A stretch of DNA of 62,805 nucleotides from Spirochaetaceae bacterium (GCA_028818385.1 JAPPNY010000078.1:1-62805); one strand, 5' to 3'; counted from the stretch's first letter, positions 50,760-59,527 are shown. The notes: generated by a model not told the origin, from the sequence alone. Made by a program: numbers and translations.

Positions 50760-52127
50760 ATGACCGATGCACTGGCGTTGCAGGGCGGCCGGCCCAGCGT
50801 GCCCGACGAGCTGATCGCGCACGACTGGGAGCGGTACCGGAAGGCCGGGGACGACGAGGTCGACGCGGTCACGGCCGTGCTGCGCAGCGGTCACCTGAGC
50901 ATCGCGGCGGGGGCCGGCATGCCGCAGGCGGACGCCCTGGAGGAGGAGTTTGCCCGGTGGGTCGGGACCGACTACTGCCTGGCGGTGAACACCGGCACCG
51001 CGTCGCTGCACTGCGCGGTCGCCGGCGTCGGCGTGGAAGCGGGCGACCAGGTGATCGTGCCGGCCTACACGTTCATCGCATCGGCCATGGTGGTGCTGCA
51101 GCACAACGCCGTGCCCGTGTTCGTCGACACCGATCCGCAGACCTATCTCATCGATCCGGACCGGATCGAGGAGAAGATCACGGACAGGACCCGCGCCATC
51201 ATGGTCGTGCATCTGCACGGCCTGCCGGCCGACATGGAGCGGATCGGCCGCATCGCCAGGCGGCACGGGCTCAAGGTCATCGAAGACGCGGCGCAGGCGT
51301 ACGGCGCCCGCTATCGCGGCAGGAAGACCGGTGCGCTCGGCGATGCGGCCGGCTTCGCGATGACGACCACCAAGCACCTCATGACCGGCGAGGGCGGACT
51401 GCTTACCACCGACGACCCGGAGATCCATGAACGGGCGGCGATGACCCGCCTGTTCGGCGAGCCCGCCAGCATGAAGGATCCGACCCGCGCGTACCTGTCC
51501 GAGCGGATCGGCTGGAACTACAAGATGCCGGAAGTGATCTCGGCGCTGGCGCGGGTGCGGCTGCGCCACCTGGATGCCTACGTCAGCGGGCTTGCGAGCA
51601 ACGCGGAGTATCTCACGGAGCGGCTCGGCGACATCGATGGCCTGGCGTGCCCGCTGGTGCCCGAGGGCCGCACCCACAGCTACTACATCTACACCGTCCA
51701 GGTCGATCCGGCCCGGCTGAACCTGGACGTCGAACCGGGCAAGCTCAAGGCTGCCGTCATGAAGGCGCTGGCGGCGGAGAACGTGGACGTGATGAGCTGG
51801 CAGAGCGTCCCCGTACCCGCGCAGCCGCTGTTCCAGCACAAGGTCGCGTACGGCAACGGCAGCCCCTGGAATCAGCCCGGCGCGGACGTCTGCTACGACC
51901 TGGACGACTATCCGAATGCGTTCGCCGGGATCGACAGCTCCTTCGGCGTACGGCGGCTCGTGCCACCGAACGGCGTCGAGCTCATGGACCGCTACGCCGA
52001 GGCGTTCCGCAAGGTATTCGACCAGATCGATCGGGTGGTCGCACTCTACGACGAGACCGAGCGCTACGTGCCGCTCGCGGAACGCAAGGCACGTCTGGCG
52101 CAGCCGCAGGGAACGGGCAGGCGCTGA
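50760..52127 (+). CDS. DegT/DnrJ/EryC1/StrS-family aminotransferase
   Basis: A 455-residue PLP-dependent sugar aminotransferase-type protein. The PLP-binding lysine is in FAMTTTKHLMTGEGG (about residue 207), VIEDAAQAYGARYRG gives the conserved Asp and Gln (about 176), and VNTGTASLHCAVAGVGVEAG plus VPAYTFIASAM are typical of the DegT group. Such enzymes make amino sugars or, in some cases, dehydrate them. The C-terminal 100 residues are somewhat longer than in standard members. It follows the oxygenase gene by 19 bases and abuts the aldo/keto reductase gene with no gap. Confidence 0.92.
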   Translation: MTDALALQGGRPSVPDELIAHDWERYRKAGDDEVDAVTAVLRSGHLSIAAGAGMPQADALEEEFARWVGTDYCLAVNTGTASLHCAVAGVGVEAGDQVIVPAYTFIASAMVVLQHNAVPVFVDTDPQTYLIDPDRIEEKITDRTRAIMVVHLHGLPADMERIGRIARRHGLKVIEDAAQAYGARYRGRKTGALGDAAGFAMTTTKHLMTGEGGLLTTDDPEIHERAAMTRLFGEPASMKDPTRAYLSERIGWNYKMPEVISALARVRLRHLDAYVSGLASNAEYLTERLGDIDGLACPLVPEGRTHSYYIYTVQVDPARLNLDVEPGKLKAAVMKALAAENVDVMSWQSVPVPAQPLFQHKVAYGNGSPWNQPGADVCYDLDDYPNAFAGIDSSFGVRRLVPPNGVELMDRYAEAFRKVFDQIDRVVALYDETERYVPLAERKARLAQPQGTGRR

Positions 52128-53084
52128 ATGCGCTACCGCCGGCTGGGAACCAGCGGCGTCGAGGTATCGATCATCGGCCTGGGCGGTACGGTCTTCGGCC
52201 GCCACCAGACGTTCACCCATTACAGCGACCGGAAGCAGACCGCCGCACTCATCCACCACGCCGCCGAGCTGGGTGTCAATCACCTCGATACCGCCGACAT
52301 GTACGCGGACGGCGTCTCGGAACGCTACATCGGCGCGGCGATCGCCGGCCGGCGCGACCGCTTCATCGTCGCCAGCAAGGTGGGGATGCCGCGCACGGAC
52401 GATCCGGATGGCGGACTGTCGCGACGCCGGATCATGGCCGGCATCGACGGCACCCTGCGCCGTCTGCAGACCGACTACCTGGACCTCTACTACGCGCACC
52501 GCCCGGATCCCGCCACGCCGATCGAGGAGACCGTGCGCGCGTTCGACGACCTGGTCCGGCAGGGGAAGGTCCGCCACTTCGGATGCTCGAACTTCTCCCG
52601 GGACCAGATCGAGGCGGCTCACGGCGCGGCGGAGTCAGGAGGCCATGGCCGCTTCGCGGTCAGTCAGTCGCCGTACAACCTGTTCGAACGGTCGCTGGAG
52701 GCTGAGATCGCCCCGTGCTGCGCACGCCATGGCATGGGCATCGTCGCGTATGCACCGCTCGCCCAGGGGGTGCTGACCGGCAAGTATCGGCCCGGTGAGC
52801 CGATTCGCCCCCGTACCCGCGCCTGGCGCAACCCGAGCCCCAACCTGGCCGTCTATCTGCGCGACGACCGCCTGGAGACGGTGCAGCGGCTGGACGCATG
52901 GGCCGGGGATCACGGCCGCCGTGCCGGCGATCTGGCGATCGCGTGGCTGCTGGCCAGGCCGCTCGTCTGCTCGGTGTTGACCGCCGTCACCAGCCGCGCA
53001 CAGCTCGAAGCCAACGTCAGGGCCGCCGCCTGGGAGCTCACCGCGGAGCACGTCCGCGAGGTCGGGAACCTGGCGCCGGGATGA
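52128..53084 (+). CDS. Aldo/keto reductase
   Basis: A 318-residue NADPH-dependent AKR. The tetrad is visible in NHLDTADMYADGVSE (Asp and Tyr), FIVASKVGMPR (Lys) and LDLYYAHRPD (His, about residue 124). SNFSRDQIEAAH and SQSPYNLFER are the middle hallmarks, and AIAWLLARPLVCSVLTAVTS with QLEANV forms the cofactor-binding end. Its start ATG follows the DegT stop directly. Together with the DegT and PhyH genes it forms an operon that may modify a sugar or cyclitol. The exact substrate cannot be named. Confidence 0.93.
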   Translation: MRYRRLGTSGVEVSIIGLGGTVFGRHQTFTHYSDRKQTAALIHHAAELGVNHLDTADMYADGVSERYIGAAIAGRRDRFIVASKVGMPRTDDPDGGLSRRRIMAGIDGTLRRLQTDYLDLYYAHRPDPATPIEETVRAFDDLVRQGKVRHFGCSNFSRDQIEAAHGAAESGGHGRFAVSQSPYNLFERSLEAEIAPCCARHGMGIVAYAPLAQGVLTGKYRPGEPIRPRTRAWRNPSPNLAVYLRDDRLETVQRLDAWAGDHGRRAGDLAIAWLLARPLVCSVLTAVTSRAQLEANVRAAAWELTAEHVREVGNLAPG

Positions 53085-53221
53085 CGAATCGGGCCGGCTC
53101 CTCGCGCCCCGATTTCCGTCGGTCCGGGGCCGCTCACCGGCCCATCCCACCTTGACCGGGCCTGCCCGGTGCACCACCCTGCGCTGGTGGCCGGTGCACC
53201 CCCGTTCGCGCGAGGCATGCA

Positions 53222-54445
53222 GTGAGGGCCAACCCCGGCCGCGCCGAGCTGCTGGACCTGCTGCACCACTGGCGCAGCGAGCGGTACGTGCACCGGGTGG
53301 CGACCAACGTCGACCGCCACCTGTTCAGTTCCTGCTTCACGCGGGTGGAGATCGAGGGCCTGGAGGATGCCAGGCGCCGCGCGGAAGCCGGCGAACGGCT
53401 GGTGTTCGTAGCCAACCACCAGAGCGAGTACGACTGGATGATGGTGCAGGCCTACCTGACGCTGCACGGCATCCGCGCCGCCGTGCAGGCCGGTGACAAC
53501 CTGTTCATCGGACCGCTGGACACCTTTCTGCGCAAGTGCGGCGGCTTCATGGCGGTCCGCGACCGGCACGTCTTCTACGCCCGCCGGTGGTTCCGCAACT
53601 GGATGCTCAAGACGCTCGGCGCGCGCCCGGTCGTGGTCACGCGCGATCAGTACAACAGCCTGTACCTGGATCAGCTCAAACGGGTGTTCGACAGCGACGG
53701 CCTGCACCTGCTGGTGTTTCCGGGGTATGAGACCGACGAGTTCTCCGGCGAGGTGAAGTACGGGCGATCCTACTCCGGCCACCTCAACCCCCTGTCACCG
53801 CTGGTCTTCCTGGCCGTCCGCAACGCCTTGCGCGATCTGCGCGTGGAGGATGCCAGCTACATCCCGATCAACATCTCCTACGAGCGGGTGCCGGAAGACA
53901 TGGTGTTCCGCGCCTACCGGGCCGGTTCCCGCAAGGGCACGTTCGCGAAGTACGTCTACGACAACTACTACGCGTTCCTCCGCGTGCCGCTCACGCGGCG
54001 CGTGCGCAACCAGCGCTCGCGGGTGGTCATCAAGTTCGGCGACGCGATGGCGGCCGACCTGCGCGCCCGCGCCAAGGAGGCGGCGCGCTCCGTGTACGAC
54101 CAGCTCGCACGCCTGGTCCGGGTGTACGAGAGCACCGCCGTGTTCGCGTCGCTCGACAACCGATTCCGCATCTCCCGCACGGAGCTGGAGGAGCGCGTCG
54201 ACCGCACCGTGACCGCCGCCGACGAGGCCGGCCTGGACACCACCCCGCTGTACCGTGACGGCCGGCGCAAGTCGCTGGACGACCTCCTGGAGCGCACAGC
54301 GGAGCTGTTCAACTACCCGCACATCCCGATCATCGCCACCAGGTCATACCAGACCCTGGAGTACGACGAACGGGAGATCTTCATCCACCACCCGCACCTG
54401 GCCTCCTACTACGGCAACAAGCTCAGCCACCTGAACGCCGCATGA
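53222..54445 (+). CDS. PlsB-like glycerol-3-phosphate/lysophosphatidate acyltransferase
   Basis: A 407-residue acyltransferase. The catalytic H-x4-D motif is in VANHQSEYDWMMVQ (about residue 65), the second block GDNLFIGPLDTFLRKCGGFM follows, and LHLLVFPGYETDEFSG (about 164) stands for the third. IPINISYERVPED fits block IV. The size and order of blocks resemble PlsB more than the short PlsC. It should make lysophosphatidate at the membrane, although no clear transmembrane segment is seen. The start is a GTG at 53222. The stop overlaps the pyrG start (ATGA), so the two are coupled. Confidence 0.85.
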   Translation: MRANPGRAELLDLLHHWRSERYVHRVATNVDRHLFSSCFTRVEIEGLEDARRRAEAGERLVFVANHQSEYDWMMVQAYLTLHGIRAAVQAGDNLFIGPLDTFLRKCGGFMAVRDRHVFYARRWFRNWMLKTLGARPVVVTRDQYNSLYLDQLKRVFDSDGLHLLVFPGYETDEFSGEVKYGRSYSGHLNPLSPLVFLAVRNALRDLRVEDASYIPINISYERVPEDMVFRAYRAGSRKGTFAKYVYDNYYAFLRVPLTRRVRNQRSRVVIKFGDAMAADLRARAKEAARSVYDQLARLVRVYESTAVFASLDNRFRISRTELEERVDRTVTAADEAGLDTTPLYRDGRRKSLDDLLERTAELFNYPHIPIIATRSYQTLEYDEREIFIHHPHLASYYGNKLSHLNAA

Positions 54446-56316
54446 GCGACCTTCCCGTCCCCCGCGCCCTGCGTGCGCTCAGCGACGTGTCCGATCCGGG
54501 CGAGCGCTACCGCACCCTGCCCGACGGCTACCGGGTCGGCCAGGCGCGCTACCTCATCATCACCGGCAGCGTGATGAGCGGCCTGGGCAAGGGCATCTTC
54601 TCCGCCGGCCTGGCCCGCCTGCTGGCCGACCGCGGGTTCTCGACGAACCTGATCAAGATGGACGGCTACTACAACGAGGACGCGGGCACCCTGAGCCCAT
54701 ACCGCCACGGCGAGGTGTTCGTGCTCGACGACGGCACCGAGTGCGACATGGACATCGGCACCTACGAGCGCTTCCTGGGCAGGAGCCTGTCGCACCACAA
54801 CTACTTCACCAACGGGAAGCTCAGCCAGCGCATCAACGCCCTGGAGCGCGGCGGCCAGTTCTCGGGCTCCGACGTGCAGTTCTTCCCGCACGTCACCGGC
54901 GAGCTGGTGCGCTTCGTGCGCGAGTCGACGCTGGCCGCCGGAGCCGACATCACGCTGGTCGAGATCGGCGGCACGGTCGGCGACGAGGAGAACCGGACCT
55001 ACATCTCCGCGATGAGCGACCTGGCCTACCAGGAAGGCGAGCGCAACGTCTTCTTCATCAACCTCGTGTGGATCATCGAGGCGCGCCACCTGAACGAGCA
55101 GAAGAGCAAGGCCGCCCAGCATGGCACGCAGCTCCTCATGCAGATGGGCATCAAGCCGCAGATGCTGGTCTGCCGGGCCGAGAACGCCGTGGAGCCCGGC
55201 GTGCGCCAGAAGCTGGCCGACCGGCTGCGCATGCCGGTGCGCAACGTCATCGACCTGCACAACCAGAGCTCCATCTACCGCGTGCCCGGCCACCTGCAGG
55301 AGCAGCAGGTCGACCAGATCTGCCTTGAGTACTTCGGACTGGGCTCCGAGGCCACGGCCGCGGACGGGGCCGGGAGCGGAGGCGCCGACGGCGCGCACGG
55401 CACCGCGGACGGCGCCGCCGCCCACACGCCGGCGGCCGGCGGTCTGATGCCGGCGGCCGGCGGTCTGCAGCGCTATCTGCACGCGCTCACCCGGCCGCGG
55501 CGGACGCTACGGATCGGCATCGCCGGCAAGTACCTGGGCCCGCGCGACACCTACGCCAGCATCCACAACGCCCTGGAGCATGCCGGCACCCACCGGCAGG
55601 TCAGAGTCGAGGTCGTCGACGTGCCATCAGACCTGATCGACGCCGCCGGCTCGCCCGCGCAGCGCGAGGAGCAGGCGGCCGAGCACCTGAGCGACCTGGA
55701 CGGGCTGGTGGTGCCCGGCGGCTTCGGTCGCCGCGGCTGGGAAGGGAAGATCGCCTGCGTCACGCACGCACGCCTCCACGGGCTGCCGATGCTGGGCATC
55801 TGTTACGGCTTCCAGGCGGCGATGGTCGAGTTCGCCCGCCACTGCTGCGACCTGCCGGCGGCCAACACCCAGGAGGTGGACCCGCGAACCGATTCCCCGA
55901 TCATCCTGCTGCTGCCGGAGCAGTACAAGATCGAGGGGATCGGCGGCTCGATGCGCCTGGGCAAGCGCACGGTCAAGCTGCGGGGCGGATCGGTCGCCGC
56001 CCGGCTCTACGCCGCGGACAGCATCGAGGAGCGCTTCCGGCATCGCTACGAGCTCAATCCGCTCTACCGGGAGCTGCTGGAGACGCACGGCATGGTTTTC
56101 TCCGGGTGGGCGCCGGGCCAGCCGATCGTGCAGGTCGCGGAGCTTCCCACGCACCCCTTCTACCTCGGCGTGCAATACCATCCCGAGTTCCTGAGCCGGC
56201 CGGGCGCGCCGAGCCCGCTGTTCGCGGGGCTGATCGACGCCAGCCTGGAGGGCGAACGCAGAGCGGTACGCGGCCGTCAGCGCAATAGCGATCGAGCGGC
56301 GAGCGTGGGGCTATAG
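54442..56316 (+). CDS. pyrG: Divergent CTP synthase
   Basis: CTP synthase aminates UTP to CTP using glutamine. The 624-residue protein has the synthase loop IITGSVMSGLGKGIFSAGLA (about residue 33), IKMDGYYNEDAGTLSPYRHG, DMDIGTYERFLG and VEIGGTVGDEENRTY. The catalytic lysines, Asp and Glu are present, but the surrounding sequence differs from the standard LDPYxNxDPGTM and GDIES forms. A 40-residue Ala/Gly-rich linker (about 300-345) separates the glutaminase, which has LGICYGFQAAMVEFARH (nucleophile Cys) and YHPEF. The last residues overlap the antisense toxin gene. Its N-terminus is also extended by about 30 residues before the P-loop. Confidence 0.88.
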   Translation: MSDLPVPRALRALSDVSDPGERYRTLPDGYRVGQARYLIITGSVMSGLGKGIFSAGLARLLADRGFSTNLIKMDGYYNEDAGTLSPYRHGEVFVLDDGTECDMDIGTYERFLGRSLSHHNYFTNGKLSQRINALERGGQFSGSDVQFFPHVTGELVRFVRESTLAAGADITLVEIGGTVGDEENRTYISAMSDLAYQEGERNVFFINLVWIIEARHLNEQKSKAAQHGTQLLMQMGIKPQMLVCRAENAVEPGVRQKLADRLRMPVRNVIDLHNQSSIYRVPGHLQEQQVDQICLEYFGLGSEATAADGAGSGGADGAHGTADGAAAHTPAAGGLMPAAGGLQRYLHALTRPRRTLRIGIAGKYLGPRDTYASIHNALEHAGTHRQVRVEVVDVPSDLIDAAGSPAQREEQAAEHLSDLDGLVVPGGFGRRGWEGKIACVTHARLHGLPMLGICYGFQAAMVEFARHCCDLPAANTQEVDPRTDSPIILLLPEQYKIEGIGGSMRLGKRTVKLRGGSVAARLYAADSIEERFRHRYELNPLYRELLETHGMVFSGWAPGQPIVQVAELPTHPFYLGVQYHPEFLSRPGAPSPLFAGLIDASLEGERRAVRGRQRNSDRAASVGL

Positions 56317-56681
56317 ATCGTGACCCCCTGCACGGCTTTCCCGAACAGGTGACCGAAGTGCGTCCGGTCGCCGGTGATCAGCGCACGACAGTCGAGGGTC
56401 ATGGCGGCAGCCAGCACCGGCTTGTCCTTGTCGTCGACTGGCAGGGCTTCCGGACCTTGATCGCAACGGAGCGGGACTATCGCGATGGTTGAGGTCAGCG
56501 CATCAAGAGCGGAAAGCCCGGATGGGTATCGTGCTACAAGGTTCCGCTTGGCTTCCTCCCAGACGTACGCGTCCGCGATCAGCCGGTGGTCTGCCTCGTG
56601 CAATCGAGTGACAAGCGTGCGCACCGCACCGTTTGTTTGTGCAGCGGAGAACAGGACGTTGGCATCCAGGAATATCCGCAC
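56277..56681 (-). CDS. PIN-domain (VapC-type) toxin
   Basis: A 134-residue PIN ribonuclease. The acidic residues are in MRIFLDANVLFSAAQ (Asp at residue 6), EEAKRNLVARYP (Glu) and VDDKDKPVLAAAMTLDC with ALITGDRTHFG (Asp/Asp, about residues 83-106), the usual PIN quartet. The start is a GTG at 56681 directly next to the antitoxin stop. Its last 40 bases overlap the 3' end of pyrG on the opposite strand. VapC toxins typically cleave tRNA or rRNA; the target here is unknown. Confidence 0.88.
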   Translation of the reverse strand: MRIFLDANVLFSAAQTNGAVRTLVTRLHEADHRLIADAYVWEEAKRNLVARYPSGLSALDALTSTIAIVPLRCDQGPEALPVDDKDKPVLAAAMTLDCRALITGDRTHFGHLFGKAVQGVTIYSPTLAARSLLR

Positions 56682-56924
56682 CTAATCGGGTCGCTTGCTC
56701 TCCGTATCGAGTTCGGCCGACAACTCCGCCTCTGATTCGTTGAACTCTCTCACCCGCTCGTCCGTGTAGATCTCGATCGGCAGCGCAACCGCCGGGCGCA
56801 GCAACACTCCATCGGGAGTCGATTCAGCGATCACCATATTGTCGGCCGTGAGACCAAGCTGCTTCCTCAGTTTCACCGGGAGTGTCAGAACGCCCCGGTT
56901 CGTGACGTTGATGACCGTTTTCAT
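56682..56924 (-). CDS. AbrB/MazE-type antitoxin
   Basis: An 80-residue protein with a SpoVT/AbrB swapped-hairpin domain: MKTVINVTNRGVLTLPVKLR KQLGL with VLLRPAV. The acidic C-terminus (RVREFNESEAELSAELDTES) is the expected toxin-binding tail. It precedes and abuts the PIN toxin, the standard order. It should bind its own promoter upstream of 56924, where the sequence is comparatively A+T-rich, but no clear palindrome is seen. Confidence 0.88.
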   Translation of the reverse strand: MKTVINVTNRGVLTLPVKLRKQLGLTADNMVIAESTPDGVLLRPAVALPIEIYTDERVREFNESEAELSAELDTESKRPD

Positions 56925-56977
56925 GATCCTCCCACATTACAGCAAAGCGGAAAAGATGAAAAGAGGATAGTTGCCCG

Positions 56978-57187
56978 TCAGGCGCCGCCCTGCCTGCGGT
57001 ACAGCAGCCAGCCCAGCACCAGGCAGATCGCCCCGGCGATCGCCAGACGCGCCGCCATCTCGGGCGTGGCCGGGTAGCCGTCGAACAGCCGGCGGAGCAC
57101 GCCGGTGAAGTCCAGGACCGGCAGCGCCAGCGTGAAGGACGCCGCGCTCAGCAGCAGCAGGCCGGCAGCCACCAGCAGGCCGTGCAT
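56978..57187 (-). CDS. Small two-helix membrane protein
   Basis: A 69-residue hydrophobic protein with two likely transmembrane helices (LLVAAGLLLLSAASFTLALP and AARLAIAGAICLVLGWLLY) separated by a short loop RRLFDGYPATPEM, and ending in a basic YRRQGG. No family is recognised. It begins three bases after the ridA stop on the same strand, so the two are cotranscribed. The function is unknown. Confidence 0.7.
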   Translation of the reverse strand: MHGLLVAAGLLLLSAASFTLALPVLDFTGVLRRLFDGYPATPEMAARLAIAGAICLVLGWLLYRRQGGA

Positions 57188-57190
57188 GGG

Positions 57191-57568
57191 CTAGAATCCG
57201 ACGATCGCCTCGACCTCCACCCGGTAGCCGCCGGGTGGAGCGGCGTTGATGGTGCTGCGGGCCGGGCGCGGCTCCGGGAAGTACTGCACGTAGATCTCGT
57301 TCATCCGGGCGAAGTTGTCCATGTCCTCCAGGAACACGGTGGTCTTCAGGACCTTGTCCATGCTGGAGCCGGCGGCCTCGACCTGCGCGCGCAGGTTGCG
57401 CAGCACCTGGTGGGTCTCGGCCTCGAACGAATCGCGCACCGGCTCCCCGGTGGCGGGGTCGAGCGCGACCTGCCCGGAGATGAAGGCCACGTCTCCGTAG
57501 CGGATGATGGGTGAGTAGGGGCCGCCGGCTGGCGGACCGTCCTTGGGGGCTATCGCTTCACGGTTCAT
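57191..57568 (-). CDS. ridA: RidA-family enamine/imine deaminase
   Basis: RidA removes reactive 2-aminoacrylate produced by PLP enzymes. The 125-residue protein has GGPYSPIIRYGDVAFISGQV at the start, VLKTTVFLEDMDNFARMNEI (about residue 78), and PARSTINAAPPGGYRVEVEA at the end. The catalytic arginine is in ARSTI. The length is exactly that of the family. The ATG at 57568 faces the aroA promoter region divergently, with 87 bases between the two starts. Confidence 0.93.
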   Translation of the reverse strand: MNREAIAPKDGPPAGGPYSPIIRYGDVAFISGQVALDPATGEPVRDSFEAETHQVLRNLRAQVEAAGSSMDKVLKTTVFLEDMDNFARMNEIYVQYFPEPRPARSTINAAPPGGYRVEVEAIVGF

Positions 57569-57655
57569 GGTGCGAATCCTAAAGGCCCACGGGTCGGGCC
57601 AACAAGCGTTGGCGCCACCAAGCGCCGCGCGCCGCCCGCGGGGTACGCTTGGCGC

Positions 57656-58951
57656 ATGGGAGCCCACGAGGTAGCGCCGGCCGCCGGTCCGGTGCGCGGC
57701 ACGGTGACGGTGCCGGGCTCGAAGAGCCTGACCAACCGCGCGCTGGTGGTCGCGGCGCTGGCGACCGGCCGGTCGACGCTGCGCGGCGCGCAGTTCAGCG
57801 ACGACACCGAAGCGTGCATGGACGGCCTGATGCGGCTCGGCATCGGCATCGAGGCCGAGCCCGCGCAGGCCCGGATCGCCGTCGAGGGCGCCGGCGGTAC
57901 CATCCCGGCGGAGGCGGCCGAACTGGATGTGCGCTATTCCGGCACCACGGCGCGCTTCCTGACCGCGGTCGCCGCCGCCGGACGGGGCGTCTACCGCTTC
58001 GACGGCGCGCAGCGCATGCGCGAGCGGCCCATGGGCGACCTGCCGGCGGTGTTGGCCGCCGCCGGCGCGCGCTTCCGCTTCGCCGGCGAGCCCGGCCACC
58101 TGCCGTTCGAGATCGAGGCGGCCGGCCTGCCCGCCGGGCGCATCGAGATGAGCGCCGCGCACTCGAGCCAGCCGGTGTCGGCGCTGCTGCTGTGCGCGCC
58201 GGCCGCCGCCGGCGCCACCACCATCGTCGTGGACGGCCCGGTGCCCTCGGAGCCGTTCATCGACCTGTCCGTGCGCGTGATGCGCGACTTCGGCGTCGAA
58301 GTGGGCCGGCCGAAGCCGGGCGTATTCGACATCGCCGCCGGTGCCGGCTACCGCGGCCGCGACTACGACGTGGAGCCGGACGCCACCAACGCCTCCTACT
58401 TCCTGGCCGCTGCCGCAATCACCGGCGGCAGCGTCTGCGTCCGCGGGCTGGCCGCCGACTCGCCGCAGGGCGACATCGCCTGCGCGGACATCCTGCGCCG
58501 GATGGGCTGCGAGGTGCGCGAGGACTTGGACGGCATCACCGTCACCGGGCCGGAACGCCTGCGCGGCGTCGAGCTCGACCTCAACGCCGTCTCCGACCTG
58601 ACGCCGACCTTCGCGGCGATCGCGCCGTTCGCGGACGCGCCGGTGACGATCCGCAACGTCGCGCACATCCGCGTGCAGGAGACCGACCGTATCGCGGCGC
58701 TGACCGCCGAGTTGCGGCGCCTGGGTGCCACGGTGGAGGAGCGCCCGGACGGCCTGCGCATCGAGCCGTCACGGCTCATGCCGGCGGCGATCCGCACCTA
58801 CCAGGACCACCGCATGGCGATGGCGTTCGCGGTGACCGGCCTGCGCGTCCCCGGCCTCACCATCCTGGAGCCGGGCTGCGCGGCCAAGACCTTCCCCGAC
58901 TTCTTCGAACGGTTCGCCGCGCTCACCGGTAGTGATACCGGCAGGCGATGA
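57656..58951 (+). CDS. aroA: 3-phosphoshikimate 1-carboxyvinyltransferase (EPSP synthase)
   Basis: The sixth step of the shikimate pathway. The 431-residue enzyme has GTVTVPGSKSLTNRALVVAA (S3P/PEP binding, about residues 14-34), DVRYSGTTARFLTAV (about 91), MRERPMGDLPAVLAAAGARF, ALLLCAPAAAG, RIQETD-like RVQETDRIAALTAELRRLGA (about 340) and DHRMAMAFAV (about 383). It is complete. Its 3' end overlaps the antisense toxin gene by 29 bases, and the last residues (LTGSDTGRR) lie in the overlap. Confidence 0.95.
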   Translation: MGAHEVAPAAGPVRGTVTVPGSKSLTNRALVVAALATGRSTLRGAQFSDDTEACMDGLMRLGIGIEAEPAQARIAVEGAGGTIPAEAAELDVRYSGTTARFLTAVAAAGRGVYRFDGAQRMRERPMGDLPAVLAAAGARFRFAGEPGHLPFEIEAAGLPAGRIEMSAAHSSQPVSALLLCAPAAAGATTIVVDGPVPSEPFIDLSVRVMRDFGVEVGRPKPGVFDIAAGAGYRGRDYDVEPDATNASYFLAAAAITGGSVCVRGLAADSPQGDIACADILRRMGCEVREDLDGITVTGPERLRGVELDLNAVSDLTPTFAAIAPFADAPVTIRNVAHIRVQETDRIAALTAELRRLGATVEERPDGLRIEPSRLMPAAIRTYQDHRMAMAFAVTGLRVPGLTILEPGCAAKTFPDFFERFAALTGSDTGRR

Positions 58952-59186
58952 TGCGGATCTGCCCCTCGCGTGTCTCGTAGACCAGCCGGTGCTCGCTGTC
59001 GATGCGGCGGGACCAGCACCCCCGCAGCTCGTGGCGCAGCGGTTCCGGCTTGCCGATTCCCTGCGACGGCGAGCGCGCCGCATCGCGAATCAGCTCGTTG
59101 ATTCGCTTCAGTACTCTTCTATCCGTCCGCTGCCAGAACAGGTAGTCGCGCCACGCGTGCTCGGTGAAGAGGATCTCGGAAGCCAA
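58923..59186 (-). CDS. YoeB/Txe-type toxin
   Basis: An 87-residue RelE-superfamily ribosome-dependent mRNA interferase of the YoeB type. EILFTEHAWRDYLFWQRTDR and RINELIRDAARSPSQGIGKP match YoeB, as do the catalytic-region EPLRHELRGCWSRRIDSEHR and LVYETREGQIRIIACRYHY, ending in the conserved HY. It lies six bases after the antitoxin gene. Its 3' end overlaps aroA by 29 bases. Confidence 0.93.
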   Translation of the reverse strand: MASEILFTEHAWRDYLFWQRTDRRVLKRINELIRDAARSPSQGIGKPEPLRHELRGCWSRRIDSEHRLVYETREGQIRIIACRYHYR

Positions 59187-59192
59187 GGGAGC

Positions 59193-59474
59193 TCATTCGT
59201 CGCTGAGAGTGCGGGGCGACGCACCGCCGCTGCGAGCCTCGCGGAGCGAGTCGCGCAGGTGGCGGGCGTTCGCCTCTTCCGACAGCAGATACTCGGTCTC
59301 GGCCAGGCTCCGGTACTCGTCCATGGAGATCACCACCACGTGCTCGTCGCCACGCCGCGTCACGACGAGCGCCTGCCGGTCCTGGTACACGGCATCCAGG
59401 TAGTCCTTCAGGTTCTTGCGGAGGTCGGAGTAGTTCACGACCCGTAGGTCGACGGCTTCGTTTCGGTACGCCAT
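59193..59474 (-). CDS. YefM/Phd-type antitoxin
   Basis: A 93-residue antitoxin: LRVVNYSDLRKNLKDYLDAV, VVTRRGDEHVVVISMDEYRS and LAETEYLLSEEANARHLRDS, all typical of YefM. The ATG at 59474 is preferred over a TTG at 59483. Just upstream the sequence gtaccatatattgtac is A+T-rich and partly palindromic, a likely promoter-operator for autoregulation. The C-terminal SGGASPRTL tail is longer than usual. Confidence 0.9.
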   Translation of the reverse strand: MAYRNEAVDLRVVNYSDLRKNLKDYLDAVYQDRQALVVTRRGDEHVVVISMDEYRSLAETEYLLSEEANARHLRDSLREARSGGASPRTLSDE

Positions 59475-59527
59475 AGCGTACAATATATGGTACTTGTCTC
59501 CGACTGTGTAGTCAGAGGCTCAGCACC

